From Prorocentrum cordatum (taxonomy: Eukaryota > Sar > Dinophyceae > Prorocentrales > Prorocentraceae): a stretch of 64,000 nt of DNA. How positions within the stretch are numbered: position 1 is the first letter of the stretch; every line of letters starts with the position of its first letter. A program made the position numbers and the translations under genes. Positions 1 to 11,485 of the stretch are shown here, one piece after another. A model generated the notes under the pieces. The model made no database searches. It saw only the letters and a list, made by a program, of their open reading frames with translations, and was not told where the DNA came from. The DNA is taken from assembly GCA_963575745.1 (NCBI GenBank), contig CAUYUJ010018622.1, positions 58,328 through 122,327 of the forward strand, in the 5' to 3' direction.

Positions 1-43
1 CAGTAAGAATTCAAATATTTCAAATAAAGTGAACGGTATCAAT

Positions 44-97
<54 letters not shown>

Positions 98-1338
98 GCC
101 ATCCGTCATCAGCATAATCATCAGAATCGTCGTCGGCATCGTCATCAGCATCACCATCACTGTCACCAAACCAAAGGTAACAATGATAATAGTGAGAATA
201 ATGACAACCGAGATCATAGTGGTAGAAGGAATAGTTCAAACAGATATAGCGAAAGGAAAACTAATACTCATAATCATTACCAGACATAAAAAATACTAAT
301 GAAAATACTCATACTGATGATGATGACATTGGAGATGACCGTGCTGAAGATAATGAGGATGAGCATGGCTGGTATTGGTGCTGCTGATGTTTCGCTTATG
401 CTGTTGCTGATGATGATGATGATGATAATGATGATGACAACCCTGATGATGATGATGTTGACGCTGGTGAGCGATGGATAATGGCGATGGTGATGGCAAT
501 GGTGAGAGTGCTGATGATGAAGCTGATGATGATGATGGTGATGATGGCGATGATGATGATGATGCTGATGGTGATGATGTTGGTGAAGACGATACAAGAA
601 AGGTACTGTCGATGGTAAGTGCGATGGTCGTAGAGATGCGAATAAGAATGATGAAGATGGTGATGACGATGACGACGAAGATAGTGAAGAAGATAATAAC
701 AATGATTATGATGATGATGGCTCCGAACGGACGCTGATGACAATGGTGGTAATGACAATGAAGTAGAGAAGAGTATGATCAGGATGCTGATGATGATTGT
801 GGTATTGCAGATGACAATGTAGGTTCAGATGCAGGTGAAGATGAGGATGAGTATGATGATGGTGATAATGGTGAAATGGAAATGGTGATTATGACGAAGA
901 GGATAGAGCTGATGGTGATGGCAAGTGCGATGATAGCGATGTGTATGATGCTGATCCTGACACTGACGCTGACGCTGACGTTGATGAGGATGGCGGCGAT
1001 GGTGATGTGATGATGATGATGGTAATGATGGTGATGATGATTATGGTGGTAATGATGATGGTAGTGATGACAATAACAATATTAGTAAAAAAACGTATGA
1101 CTGATGATAATGATGACGCTGACGATGACGGTGATGGTGATACGGTGGTAATGATGATGCGTAGCATCATGATAATGATGCTGATGATGATGACGATGGT
1201 CATGCAAATGATGATGAGTATGATAACGATAGTGATGATGAGGATGATGATGATGATGGCCATATTGATGATGATAATGAAATAATGATTGTGATGATAA
1301 TGATGATGATGGTGGTGGTGATGGTGATTATGTTGATA

Positions 1339-1395
<57 letters not shown>

Positions 1396-1495
1396 GTGAT
1401 GGTGATGGTGATGGTGATGGTGATGGTGATGATGGTGATGATGGTGATGATGGTGATGACGACGATGACAATGATGATGACGATGATGATTGACG
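1..1495. repeat. ATC/GAT trinucleotide microsatellite block
   Basis: Nearly the whole stretch is made of ATC on the left (pure run about 44-97) turning into GAT/ATG on the right (pure run about 1337-1395), with scattered single substitutions. Every long open frame here is a low-complexity shadow (poly-D, poly-M, poly-H, poly-I) open in several frames at once, so none is called as a gene. Positions 1496-1750 are ordinary G-rich sequence with a short AGGT tandem at about 1497-1517; nothing else is recognised there. Confidence 0.93.
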
Positions 1496-1750
1496 CAGGT
1501 AGGCAGGTAGGTAGGTATCCTGCAGTAGAGGATTGCATGTTGCGGCCACGGGAAACAGGCCCAGGGGAGAGAGGGGAGGGAGGAACAGAGAGGAGGGATC
1601 AGGGAGGAGGAGAGGGTGAGAAGACTGCACATCACCAACGTCGCCGTTGACATCACCACAACTACCATGACCCCCTATCGTCGTCTCCAATATCAGCATC
1701 AACATAACAGCATCATTATGATCAGCACTGTAGTCATGCATCGTCATCAC

Positions 1751-2000
1751 CATGATCACCACGAGCATCATCACCACCACAATCATCAAAATCACAATCA
1801 CCATCATCAGAATCGTCGCCATCACCATCATCACCACCACCATCATCATCATCATCATCGTCATCACCATCATCATCATCGTCATCGTCATCACCATCAT
1901 CATCATCAGCATCATCATTACAGTCAGTACCAACATCACCATCACCAACAAGACCATCACAGTGATGGCCTTAATCACTTGCCATCACCACCATCATCAC
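1751..2000. repeat. CAT/ATC trinucleotide microsatellite
   Basis: Continuous CAT/ATC-type repeat with interspersed CGT and CAC. Its orientation is opposite to the GAT block that ends near 1495, so the two could pair as a long imperfect hairpin. No coding signal beyond homopolymer shadows. Confidence 0.9.
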
Positions 2001-2149
2001 CACTGCCATCACCAAGATAGCGCCTCGAGAGCACGCCGTGCCGCCGCAGCATGGACACCGCCACGTTCGCGTGGTGGCTCTCGAGGGGGCCTGACGCTCA
2101 GCGAGGCCCGGCAAGGCAGGAGGGGAAGAGGAGATCTGGGCCTCGTCCT

Positions 2150-2266
2150 CCTCAACTTCCTCCTCCTCCTCCGCCTCCTCCTCCTCCTCCTCTTCCTCCT
2201 CCTCCTCCTCCTCCTCCTCCTCCTCCTCCTCCTCCTCCTCCTCCTCCTCCTCCTCCTCCTCCCCCT
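2150..2266. repeat. TCC/CCT microsatellite
   Basis: An almost perfect (TCC)n tract of about 115 bp, the first of more than a dozen in the window. The flanks at 2001-2149 and 2267-2820 are GC-rich single-copy sequence with no recognisable gene, RNA or repeat. Confidence 0.95.
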
Positions 2267-2821
2267 CTTCCAGCGGCATTGGAGGTCTGGGCTTCCCCCC
2301 CCCTCTCTCCCCGCCGCCCCTTCCTTCCCACATAGGAGGTCTAGGCATCCTTCGAAAAAGGTCGTTGGCAGTTATAGACCCTGTTGGGGCCGGAGGCCTC
2401 CCGAAACCTCGACAGACCTCAGGGGCCTCTCGGGGATACACAAACCTCGAGCACTTCGAACGGACCGCGCCAGCTGAGCATCTGGGGCCACCTCTGGCCC
2501 CGGGAGGCCCCAGGCAATAGCGAGGGCTACAGTGGCCGTCAACTCGACAAAGTCGAGTCATCGAGATCGAGGTACCAGGAGCCTGAACGGGAGGAGACCT
2601 GCCATCTGGGCGTCACGACTGAAACTGTGGCAGGCGTCATCGCCCCATCTCGGAGCTCAGGACCCTGATGAGTCCATCTGGTCAGCCACAAGTCACACTT
2701 AAAGATGGGGTCGAGACTTGGCAATGAAGAATGATGACCCCTTGCAGATCGAAGTCCGCCGGCCCCCTTGCGGGGCCATCAGGCTGCGAGGCTGAGGCTT
2801 GCTGCTCCCTGCACTAAATCA

Positions 2822-3118
2822 GGGCTATAGGGCTAGGGGGCTATAGGGCTATAGGGCTATAGGGCTAAAGGGCTATTGAGCTATAGGGCTATAGAGCTAT
2901 AGGGCATAGAGTTGTAGGGCTATAGGGCTATTGGGCTCTTGGGCTATAGAGCTATAGGGCTATGGGGCTTAGGGCTGTAGGGCTATAGGGCACCCCCCGG
3001 CACCCCTGGGCACCCCCGGGCACGCCCGGGCACCCGGGCACCCGGGCACCCGGGCATCCCCGGGCACCCCCCGGGCACCTGGGCCCCGGGCACCCCCGGG
3101 CACCCAGGCACCCGGGCG
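2822..3118. repeat. Two adjoining 8-bp tandem arrays (GGGCTATA, GGGCACCC)
   Basis: From about 2822 to 2990 the sequence is a degenerate tandem of GGGCTATA. From about 2990 to 3118 it becomes a tandem of GGGCACCC, with local runs of CACCCGGG. Both arrays have the same 8-bp period and share GGGC, suggesting that one decayed or converted into the other. The GGGCACCC part is locally palindromic at CCCGGG. Confidence 0.85.
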
Positions 3119-3198
3119 TGCAGCGAAAATCGGCGGCAAACCTAACCAAACCATATGAATCCGCTAGGACCCCTACAGAGGCAAGCTCTAATTGGGGG

Positions 3199-3262
<64 letters not shown>

Positions 3263-3518
3263 GCATCATCATCATCATCATCATCAGCATCATCATCATC
3301 AGCATCAGCATCAGCATCAGCATCATCATCATCAGCATCATCATCAGCTTCACCATCAGCATCATCGTCATCGTCATCACCATCACCACCGTCATCGTCA
3401 TCATCATCATCACCACCACCATCATCATCATCATCAGCATCAGCAGCATCATCATAACCGTCATCATCATCATCATCAGCATCATCATCAGCATCATCAG
3501 CATCAGCATCAGCATCAG

Positions 3519-3587
<69 letters not shown>

Positions 3588-3610
3588 AATCATCATTATT
3601 ATTGTTATTA
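3199..3610. repeat. ATC microsatellite with AGC variants
   Basis: Long (ATC)n tract interrupted by regularly placed CAG/AGC variants, ending in an AT-rich TTATTATTG tail around 3590-3620. Open in many frames on both strands, as expected for a trinucleotide repeat. Confidence 0.93.
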
Positions 3611-3639
3611 TAATTATTATCAGCAGTGCTCATCATCAG

Positions 3640-4980
3640 CAGCCGCCGCGCTTCCTTGCAGCGGCCTCCCCCATGGCCGCTCGGGCGGCGGGGGGGGGGG
3701 GCGTCACTGGCAGCGGCGCGCCGCCGGCAAGGGAGGGCGCAGCGGGGCCCGCGCCTGCGGCCCCACCCTGCGACCGTGCTGGCTGGGCGGGCTCGCCACC
3801 GCCATCGGCGCGGCGGCGCTTGGCCTGCAGGCGGGCGCGCATGGCTTCGCCTTGATCGCCTCCGCGCTGGAGCCGAAGAACTCCTTGACCCTGTCCTTCA
3901 GCTCCTGCGCGGAGGCGGCCTTGAATCCTCCCACTGCGTCCGGCCCGCAGCGTCCAGCTCGAGGACGTCCGTGGAGAACTCGTCGCCTGCGTCTAAAAGA
4001 TTTGATCTGGTCGGGGCCATTGACCAGCAGCTTGCTGAGGTTGACAGCGCGCGACCGTGGAGAAGCTGCTGCATGCTCCTGGGCACCCCGCTCCGGGCCG
4101 ACGATGGCGGGCGCAGCGCTGACCTCGGCCCGCGCCGCCTCCAGCGCGTGCGCGCACTCGGTGGCGCGAGCACCCCTCCTCCTCCTCCTCCTCCTCCTCC
4201 TCCTCCTCCCTCAGCCTCCTCCTCCTCCTCCTCCTCCTCCTCCTCCTCCTCCTCCTCCTCCTCCTCCTCCTCCTCCTCCTCCTCCTGCTCCTCCTCCAGC
4301 CAGTCCGTCGCACTGTGTTCCGACGTGGCCGCGCGCTCCGGTGCCTGGACGGCGCGGCGCTCCACCGCGACCAGGCGCTGGTACTCGGCGTCGAAAGCTC
4401 TCCACCTACTCCTTGGGTGGTGGCAGCCCCTGTCTCTTGAAGCTGTCGAGCGCCGCGAGCTGGTCCGCAGGCACGTGGCCCTCGAGGGCGGCGAGCACGG
4501 AGGACAGTGTGCGGGGTCGGTGGGCGGGGGGCCTCTCGCTTCTCTCCCCCTGAAGCCCATCCACGGCCCTTCTTGCGGCCCCAGGTGCCCATGGTGTCCA
4601 ACGTGTCGTAACCGTTGCCCCACGTTCCCCGCGGCTGCCGCCATGGGGCGAGGGGGATCTCCAGCGTCGCCGAGCACTGGTAGTAGCCTTTCCAGTTCCA
4701 CCTTGTAGGCGCATGACGCGCACTTGTGGAAGCCATGCTCCTGCAGGAACTCAAAAAAGAAGCGGGCGGACCACTCAGCACTCACCCTGGGGCGAACCAG
4801 AGGACAACTTGGGGACTGGCCTCGGATCAGAGGTATCCACAAGCTCCGCCAAGGAGCAAGACATCTTGAGGCAAAACGGACACGGGAAGGGATGGAGGAG
4901 GAGGAGGAGGAGGAGGCGGAGGAGGAGGAGGAGGAGGCGGAGGAGGACGAGGAGGGAGCAGGGCCTGGGGAGCTGGGCAA
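3640..4980 (-). pseudogene. Decayed coding region with a Cys-pair segment and a Glu-rich tract
   Basis: The minus strand gives several overlapping open segments with protein-like composition in different frames. Near 4690-4770 it reads FFEFLQEHGFHKCASCAYK, with a CxxC pair. A second segment near 4380-4420 reads YQRLVAVERRAV, and a third near 3830-3940 reads GGFKAASAQELKDRV and continues EFFGSSAEAIKAKP. The frame must change several times, so the gene is broken or has introns I cannot place. The (TCC)n tracts at 4176-4210 and 4216-4290 would code poly-Glu. Zinc-binding plus coiled-coil proteins of this kind often accompany non-LTR elements in dinoflagellates, which is inference from memory. 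No family is assigned. Confidence 0.35.
4886..4960. repeat. GGA microsatellite
   Basis: Imperfect (GGA)n with GGC variants. A separate GGC/GAC-rich tract follows at about 5150-5240. The interval 4980-5330 otherwise shows only GC-rich sequence without a recognised feature. Confidence 0.85.
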
Positions 4981-5332
4981 GAGGAGGGAGGGGCCCTCCA
5001 GAGGCTGGCGGCCAGCAGTGGCCCCAGGGGCGCGGCGGCGCGCCGACGTCGCCGGTCATCTCGCTCAGGTAGTTGTGGCCCTGGGCGCCGGCACGGCGTC
5101 GGTGCAGCGGCTACGGGGCCGACGACGTCGCCGAAGACGGAGGCGGCAGCGGCCCTGCGCCGACGGCGGCGACGGCGGCGACGGCGACGGCGGCGATGGC
5201 GGCGATGGCGCCCGACTGCGGCGGCGACGGCAGCAGCGGACGGGGGGCGCTGACCCTGAACTCGAAGATCGAACTTCAAGGGGTTCGATGTCTTTGGGCG
5301 TCTTCGGCCCTTTGGGGGGGCCTCCAGAAAGC

Positions 5333-5385
5333 TCCTCGTGGCCACGGCTGGATCCGCCTCGAACCCTGGCCAGAATACATCCCAA
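5333..5385 (-). repeat. Fragment of TIR repeat family A (inverted copy)
   Basis: Read on the minus strand, this fragment matches the core of the ~150-bp family A found at 24.8, 41.6 and 52.1 kb. It keeps the landmarks TTCTGGCCAGG and GGATCCAGCCGTGGC. The ends of the element are missing. The rest of 5386-5777 shows nothing recognisable. Confidence 0.55.
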
Positions 5386-5777
5386 GATGGGTCTGCACAT
5401 CGAGGCTTGATCCCCGATCCCAGACCACCACGGCGTCACGACGACAGGTTCTGGGCAATTTTCGGCCCCACTGGCCCCTTACAATCAAAACTAAAAACAA
5501 AAACGCACGATAAGGATGCATGCCCCTGGGACGCCCGTACTACAGTTTTTTCGAGCGCGGCGGGCCATCGAAAGGGGCTGAGGATGGACGAAAGGGGCAC
5601 GGCTGCAGGGGCACCCTTGGGAAAGCTACCCGTTTTTACTGGCAGTGTCGACTGTATCGTGGCCCAGGATCGGCTACACGCAATGAGTGGCCCTGGGTAA
5701 GAATGACCTGTGGTGCGCGGTTTCTGGGAACCGCGGGGGGGACCTAAACGGGACCAGGCACAAGCGCGCAAGACGCT

Positions 5778-5782
5778 ACAGC

Positions 5783-5827
<45 letters not shown>
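5778..5827. repeat. AAC microsatellite
   Basis: Pure (CAA)n of about 50 bp, immediately upstream of the first copy of the 5.8/6.6-kb dispersed repeat. The second copy also begins next to a CAACAACAA run, so the microsatellite seems to be part of the repeat end. Confidence 0.95.
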
Positions 5828-6026
5828 CATTTAAGACTGGGGACACTCCGTTCTCACCAGTGCCAGGGTTTTCATAGGAGGCGGGCAATACCCCCACTTT
5901 GTGGGGGGGCCGGTTCAAGCTCTACCAAATTTCCATACGACTCTTCGCCACCACCCACACCCAGCTTCCCTCCCTATGACGTTCGGACACTTCACTTCGT
6001 GGCATGCGGACGACCGTGGCTACTAT
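5828..6026 (+). repeat. Dispersed repeat, copy 1 (with CCCCCAC/GTGGGGG hairpin)
   Basis: Shares about 190 bp with 6612-6826. Both copies follow a CAA run, contain TTCTCACCAGTGCCAGGG, then a hairpin made of CCCCCAC, TTT and GTGGGGGG (5890-5908 in this copy). A conserved stretch follows, ending in CGGACGACCGTGGCTACT. Mismatches are scattered, so this is an old direct duplication or a small mobile repeat. No coding potential is evident. Confidence 0.85.
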
Positions 6027-6179
6027 TCAGGGCCCCGCGGCCGACGACGACGGCGTGCGCGCGCGAAGAAAAACGAATTTGTCCCGCATGGTATTATTTG
6101 ACAGGGATGATGGCCCTGGCAGGTGCGCAACCGTTGTTGCAGAAGTTCGAAAAAGTTGTTCGCAAAAGCCCGTTTGACA

Positions 6180-6445
6180 GAAATGTTTAAAAAAGTGTTG
6201 GGTTTCCTACGAATCCGCAAGAGCGCGCGGGATGAAATTTTGACATTTTTTTTTGAAAAACCATTGGTTTTTTTTATGTTTTTATGTTAAAATCGCTACG
6301 AAAACTAAGGTTTTGGAAGGATTTCGTCTTGCGCGCGCGAATGTCCACTTTACCTTATTTTTTGCAAGGGATTCGTGAAGTTTGGATATGTTAAAACAAG
6401 AAATGTCCACTTTAGCTTATTTCTTGCAAGGGAAAACCGATCGTA
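6180..6445. other. AT-rich island with a 61-bp-spaced direct repeat
   Basis: Unusually AT-rich compared with its surroundings, with runs of T and A at 6247-6300. The motif AATGTCCACTTTA, followed by CTTATTT and TTGCAAGGGA, occurs at about 6341 and again at about 6402, spaced 61 bp. No gene is visible. It could be an old non-coding repeat tail, but the evidence is thin. Confidence 0.6.
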
Positions 6446-6611
6446 ACAACACAACCGGATCTGGATGACATCGTTTTACCTGAGACTTCCTCACGAAAAT
6501 GATGAAAATGAGGCTGCGGCCTAGGCGCGGCGGGGGGGCCATGCACCAGGGGCCCCAACAATAGATATTCTCTGTTAGAACGTGTAATTACGTTCAACAC
6601 CAACACCAACA

Positions 6612-6826
6612 ACAACAATCACTTTACCCGAACGCTCAGTGTTCTCACCAGTGCCAGGGTTTTCATGCGACGCCAGCCAATACCCCCACTTTGTGGGGGG
6701 GCAGTGCAAGCTCTACCAAATATCCACACGACTCTTCGCCACCACCCACACCCAGCTTCCCGCCCAATGACGTTCGGACACTTCACTTCGTGGCCTGCGG
6801 ACGACCGTGGCTACTACACTGGCGTG
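6612..6826 (+). repeat. Dispersed repeat, copy 2 (with CCCCCAC/GTGGGGG hairpin)
   Basis: Direct copy of 5828-6026 in the same orientation, about 780 bp downstream, with the same hairpin at about 6684-6703 and the same end CGGACGACCGTGGCTACTA. Downstream sequence diverges. Both copies are later followed by an AT-rich AAACC(C/A)ATGGTTTTT element (near 6258 and 6956), hinting that the true unit is longer. Confidence 0.85.
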
Positions 6827-6987
6827 GAGTACACACCCACAGAAGTTGTTAGGACAGCGCGCGCGGGTGGAAATTTTGAAAAGTCGTGCAGGTGTTTTTC
6901 GAGGACCTACGGTGCGATTCGTGTGATTTTATGATGCGCGGTGCTAAAATTCTTAAAAACCCAATGGTTTTTGGAGATTTCGGCGTG

Positions 6988-6999
6988 CAACAACAACAA

Positions 7000-7035
<36 letters not shown>

Positions 7036-7074
7036 TAACAGCAGCAACAACACACCACCACCACCACCACCACC

Positions 7075-7106
<32 letters not shown>

Positions 7107-7113
7107 CAACGAC
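6988..7113. repeat. CAA/CAG/ACC compound microsatellite
   Basis: Runs of CAA, CAG, then ACC, then CAA again. Low complexity only. Confidence 0.93.
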
Positions 7114-7203
7114 CAACAGTTCGAGGCGAGTCCGGCGCCGGCGGCGCCTCCGAGCAGGCCCACGAACGGCGAAAGCGAGGGAAGGGCAGCGGTGTGGGTG
7201 GAA

Positions 7204-8290
7204 TCCTCCTCCTCCTCCTCCTCCTCCTCCTCCTCCTCCTCCTCCTCCTCCTCCATCCCCCTCCTCCTCCCCCCTCCCCTCCCCTCCCCTCCCCTCCCCT
7301 CCCCTCCCCTCCCCTGCCCCCCTCTCCCCAGGGCCGATCGGGTCGGATTCAGGACGGGCCTCTTGGAGGCACGCGCGCCCACCGCAGGCTCTGGTCTCGA
7401 AAAGAGGGCGCGGCGCGCGCCGCGGGGCGCCTGCCTCCGCCAGAAAGGCACCCTGCCGAGGCGTGCCCGGCGCGGAGCGTCCTCCGCGCCGGGCGCGGAG
7501 CGTCCACCGGAAGGGCATCCTGCCAGAGGCGCGGAGCTCGACGACCTCCTTCGGAACGTCCTCCGCGCGTGGCTCGTCGCGCTGCCGGCTGGTGTGCATT
7601 GGCTCGTCTTCCTCCTTCCGCCCCTCCTCCCGCTCCGCCTCCGCCTCCGCCTTCGCCTCCTCCTCCTCCTCCTCCTCCTCCTCCTCCTCCTCCTCCTCCC
7701 CTTCCTCCTCTCCTCCTTCCTCCTCCTCCTCCTCCTCCTCCTCCTCCTCCTCGTGTGCTTCCTGCTGCTCCTCCTCGCATTCTCCTCCTCCGTTCGCTAC
7801 GTTCTTCGCCTCCTCGTATTCGCCCTCCCCGTGTGTTTCTCCTCCGTTCTGGTGTTTCACTCCTCCTCTTACTCGCTCCTCCCCCTCCTTCTCCTCCTTC
7901 TCCTCCTCCGCCTCCTCCTCCTCCTCTTCCTCCTCCTGCTCATGTTCCCCTCCTCCTCATGTTCTTCCTCCTCCACCTCGCCATCAATGCGACACCTCGT
8001 CCTCCTCGTCCTGATCTCTCTCTTCTCGATCGTTTACTCCCTCCGATGTTCTCCTCTTCCACCATCCCCGAACTCCGTCTCCGACTGATCACGCTTATCA
8101 TGTTCTCCATCGCCATTGCTCCTCCCCCTCTTCTCCCCCATCGTCCTCCATCTTCTTCACAATCCTCCTCCCTCCTCCTGCCCTCCCTAGTCCCCCTCCT
8201 CTTCCTCCTACTTCTCCTCCTCCGCCTTTTCCTCCTCCACCTCCTATTCCTCCTCCCTGGCAGCCTACCAGCCACACCCTCTTCCTCGCC
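7204..8290. repeat. TCC-rich pyrimidine block
   Basis: Starts with pure (CTC)n at 7204-7253 and (CCCCT)n at 7270-7315. It then alternates pure TCC runs (7645-7750) with GC-rich non-repetitive patches, notably 7330-7615. All frames stay open over hundreds of codons on both strands, which here reflects composition, not coding. No gene is supported. Confidence 0.8.
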
Positions 8291-8310
8291 CCACATCTTC
8301 TCCGATCCTC

Positions 8311-8742
8311 CTAACGAGAACTCCCGAAGGACCCACCAGGATGCCATGACCCTTTGAAATCATTATAAGCTCCATGGATGCTCTTCGAAGCCTCCTCCGC
8401 AGTCTCCCCCCACCTTTCCTCCAGCCTCCTGTGCATCCCCATGCAGCCAAACATCCCTGTTCTATGCCCCCTCTCCACTCTCAGCCTGAAACTCCGTATC
8501 GCGCGCTGCCACGCCCTACTCAGACTAACCCAGACCTCCATCTCCACGCACCACACGTTTTTTTCACAAGTATGTCCCTCCTCCGCCTTATTCTGATTAC
8601 CGTGCCTCGTCTTGTATCCCACTGCCCCTTCATCAGTATCCGCCTTCGATGTCGCCCACACCCTCCTGTCCATACAAATGTATGAACCCTGACTGCCCAA
8701 GTCGACCACCCCTAGAAGAAAGACTCCCCCCATGCCCGCCAC
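8311..8742 (-). other. Unassigned open frame, 143 codons
   Basis: Unlike the surrounding shadows, this minus-strand frame has a mixed amino acid composition, with segments such as NVWCVEMEVWVSLSRAW and RAIRSFRLRVERGHR. I recognise no family and see no splice sites or spliced-leader acceptor that would establish it. It may be a fragment of an old mobile-element protein. The plus strand is also open for about 100 codons here, which weakens the case. Confidence 0.25.
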
Positions 8743-8894
8743 AGCGCTTGCAGCTGTTGAGCCTGTCGGGTCCCTGCTGATTGCTGAATTGTCGCGTCTT
8801 GCGAAGCAATATAGTGGGGGTCGATCCAGAAGGAACCCACCGCAAGAAACCTAACCCTGAAATCCACCGAGGTTTCTTGGTCCAGGATATGGTT

Positions 8895-9345
8895 TATTGC
8901 ACTTCGGCTGCAAACGAAGAAACCCGGGGCACCCTGGCCCGAGCGGTCTCTTGACTGATGGCGTCAAGACATTTTACATCAAGAAACCCAAGGTGATCGA
9001 AAATGCGAGCTGCGGGCCTTGCACAAACAGAAAGGCCACTACTTCTCCTCTGGGGAATAAGAAACTGTGCGCCCACTAGACTCAGGCCAAAGTTGCAGAC
9101 CAACGCGCGTGGATCGGCAACGCGGGGCGAACAATCCGAGTGACGGGCGAAAAAACCCAGGGTACCCCGAATGCCCGGAAGTGTCTTGGAGGTCCGGGCG
9201 GACGCCCCGAAACTGAACGACGCCCAAGAAATCCAGGGTGCCCTGGCATTCGCAATCTCTTCGAGATTACGGCGACTTTCCGCGCCGAACGCCAACCAAA
9301 GAAACCCAGGGAACCCTGACGAAACGCAGGGTATTTCTTGTCATG
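8895..9345. repeat. Four dispersed copies of a palindromic CAGGGTRCCCTG motif
   Basis: The sequence AAGAAAYCC followed by AGGGTRCCC occurs near 8919, 9151, 9226 and 9300. Each copy contains an imperfect dyad built on CAGGGT/ACCCTG. Spacing is irregular, so it is not a simple tandem. No protein is recognised between the copies. The following interval 9380-10230 is GC-rich, open in several frames, and without any assignment. Confidence 0.55.
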
Positions 9346-10299
9346 GTCCCCCGCTGTAAATGAACTTCACTGACGAATCGAGCACAACATGGTGTGCACA
9401 CGAATAGAACTCCGCAAAAGAAACGCCGTCCCCCGCACGGAACTCGCGCGAGCACCCTTCCCCTTGGAAAAGAACTGGAGAGCGGCCTGGCGAAGAGAAC
9501 CAAGCCCAGCGCGACCGCGGGTAGCGCAGGATATGGCGCTCCCCTCACAGGCCGCGCGCCGCCGGAGGCCTGGACCCCCCGGGGCGGTGCGGAAGGCCCC
9601 GCGCGGGCTCTGCCGCTGGGGAATCCTCCGGTGGAGCTCGCCCTCGCCACGACCGGGGAACGCAGCCACGTCCGTGCCGCTTCCGCCCTCCGCAAAGGGC
9701 CCTGCGCGAAAACAAAAAATCGGCAGCCCGGCTGGGCATGTTCCGCCCCCCCAACCCGCCCGACGCCACCCTGCCCCCGCCCCCCAAAGGCCCCCCCCGC
9801 CCCTCCCCCCTCCCCTCAAGGGCCCTGTCCGAGCCCGGCAGCAATTCGCGCGGCAGCGCAACGTGGTAGCCCGACAAAAGAACTTCAGCGCCTCCTCGCT
9901 CGCCTGGATCCTCCTGCATCCTCCGAACCAATCGTCCGCCTCCCCATTGGCTGGTGTGCTCCTCCTCCAGCTCCTCCGCTTCCCTCTGCAACCCTCAGGC
10001 TTCCATCCTCTCCCCCATCTCAACCTGGCTCGGATGCCAGATGTCCTGACAGCGCGATGAATCCCCCTGACAAGAAAGCTCCCTCCTCAGCCTCATCCTC
10101 TCCCCTGCCCGAACGCATCACTCCTCTTCGCCGTCCACTTCGCTCCTGCTGCTGCCGCTGCACGGTTCACCCATCCTCCCTCGCGTCATAACTCTCATCA
10201 GCCTCATCCCTCCTTCTATCCCTCCTCCCTCCCTTCCTGCAAATCCTCAGCGCTGTTCCTCCTCTGGCCGCTCTCTTGTGCGTCTCCTCCTCCTGTTGC

Positions 10300-10407
10300 T
10301 CCTCCTCCTCCTCCTCCTCCTCCTCGCATCGTCAGCATCATAAGCAGCATCATCATCAATAGCATCATCATCATCAGCATCATCACCACCACAACCACCG
10401 CCATCAA

Positions 10408-10438
<31 letters not shown>

Positions 10439-10810
10439 GTCATCATCACCATCAGCAATCATCAGCATCATAATCATCCGCAGCAGCAACAGCAATATCA
10501 TCACCAACAACAATCGCATGATCCTCCCGACTCTGTCCACCCATCCTCCGCGGAAGCCCTCTCCTCCTTGGTCAAACTTCTCCGCCCATCCCATCATTCC
10601 GTCCCTCGCCTCTCCGCCATCACCCTTACCTATCCTCCTCCTTCTCCTCCGCTTCATCATCGTTATCATTGTCCGTATCATCATCATCATCATCATCATC
10701 AACATCAACATCATCATCAGCATCAACATCAACATCATCATCATCATCGTCATCATCATCAGCATCGTCATCATCATCATCACCACCATCCACCTCGTCA
10801 TCAATTGTAT
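10300..10810. repeat. CAT/ATC microsatellite blocks
   Basis: Two CAT-type blocks (10320-10500 and 10655-10810) separated by a short unassigned stretch. The interval 10811-11210 is a transition to purine-rich GGA sequence with no recognised gene. Confidence 0.88.
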
Positions 10811-11217
10811 CATCCTCTATTTCCGCCACCGTTTCCCTCTCCAACTCTCATTGACCCCCCCTACACCCGCAACCACGACGACAAACACATGAACGCTCAA
10901 CCACACCGCTCACAGAAGCCACAGCGCCAGTTCGAAACGACCCTCCAAAGTCTGATGCCCTGCAGGAGAGCTCAACATGTTGTCGTCGCGTCGGAAATTA
11001 TCGTCGTATGCTGTCGTCGGAAATCGGTTGTCGTCTTCGGCGTCGTAAATGACTGTCGCCGGGCGACGCAGATAGGTGGCAGGACGGGGGCGGGGAGAAG
11101 GAAAACAACAGCAGGAATGAGGAAGGGGCGCAGGGGGAGGAGGGAGAAGGAGGAGGAGGAGAAGAAGGAGGAGGAGAGGGACGAAGAGGAAAACACATTA
11201 TGATGAGGAGGAAAAGA

Positions 11218-11283
11218 TATGATGATGATGATGATGATGAGGAGGAGGAGGAGGAGGAGGAGGAGGAGGAGGAGGAGGAGGAA
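11218..11283. repeat. ATG then GGA microsatellite
   Basis: Short (ATG)n followed by (GGA)n, lying just beyond the 3' end of the minus-strand non-LTR element. It may mark the element's junction, but no poly-A tail or target duplication could be identified. Confidence 0.9.
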
Positions 11284-11485
11284 CGTTTTGGAACGTTTTG
11301 GCAAGCAACATCGTGCAACGAGAGGCGGGCAGGGCAAGAGAGGGAGAGAGCAGCAAGCAGGAACGCACGTGCCTAAGGCACCCCCTTTAATCGGAATCGC
11401 TGCTAGGGTCGACAGGGAGATGGACGGGAGGCGCCTCGTCCACCGAAACAGTCAAAGCCTCTCCGACGCCCTGAGTCACAGCCAA

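Noticed and set aside
7204-8357. Long overlapping frames of 300-390 codons on both strands
   Set aside because: Open simultaneously in most frames because of TCC composition. The GC-rich patch at 7330-7615 was checked separately and no conserved motif was seen.
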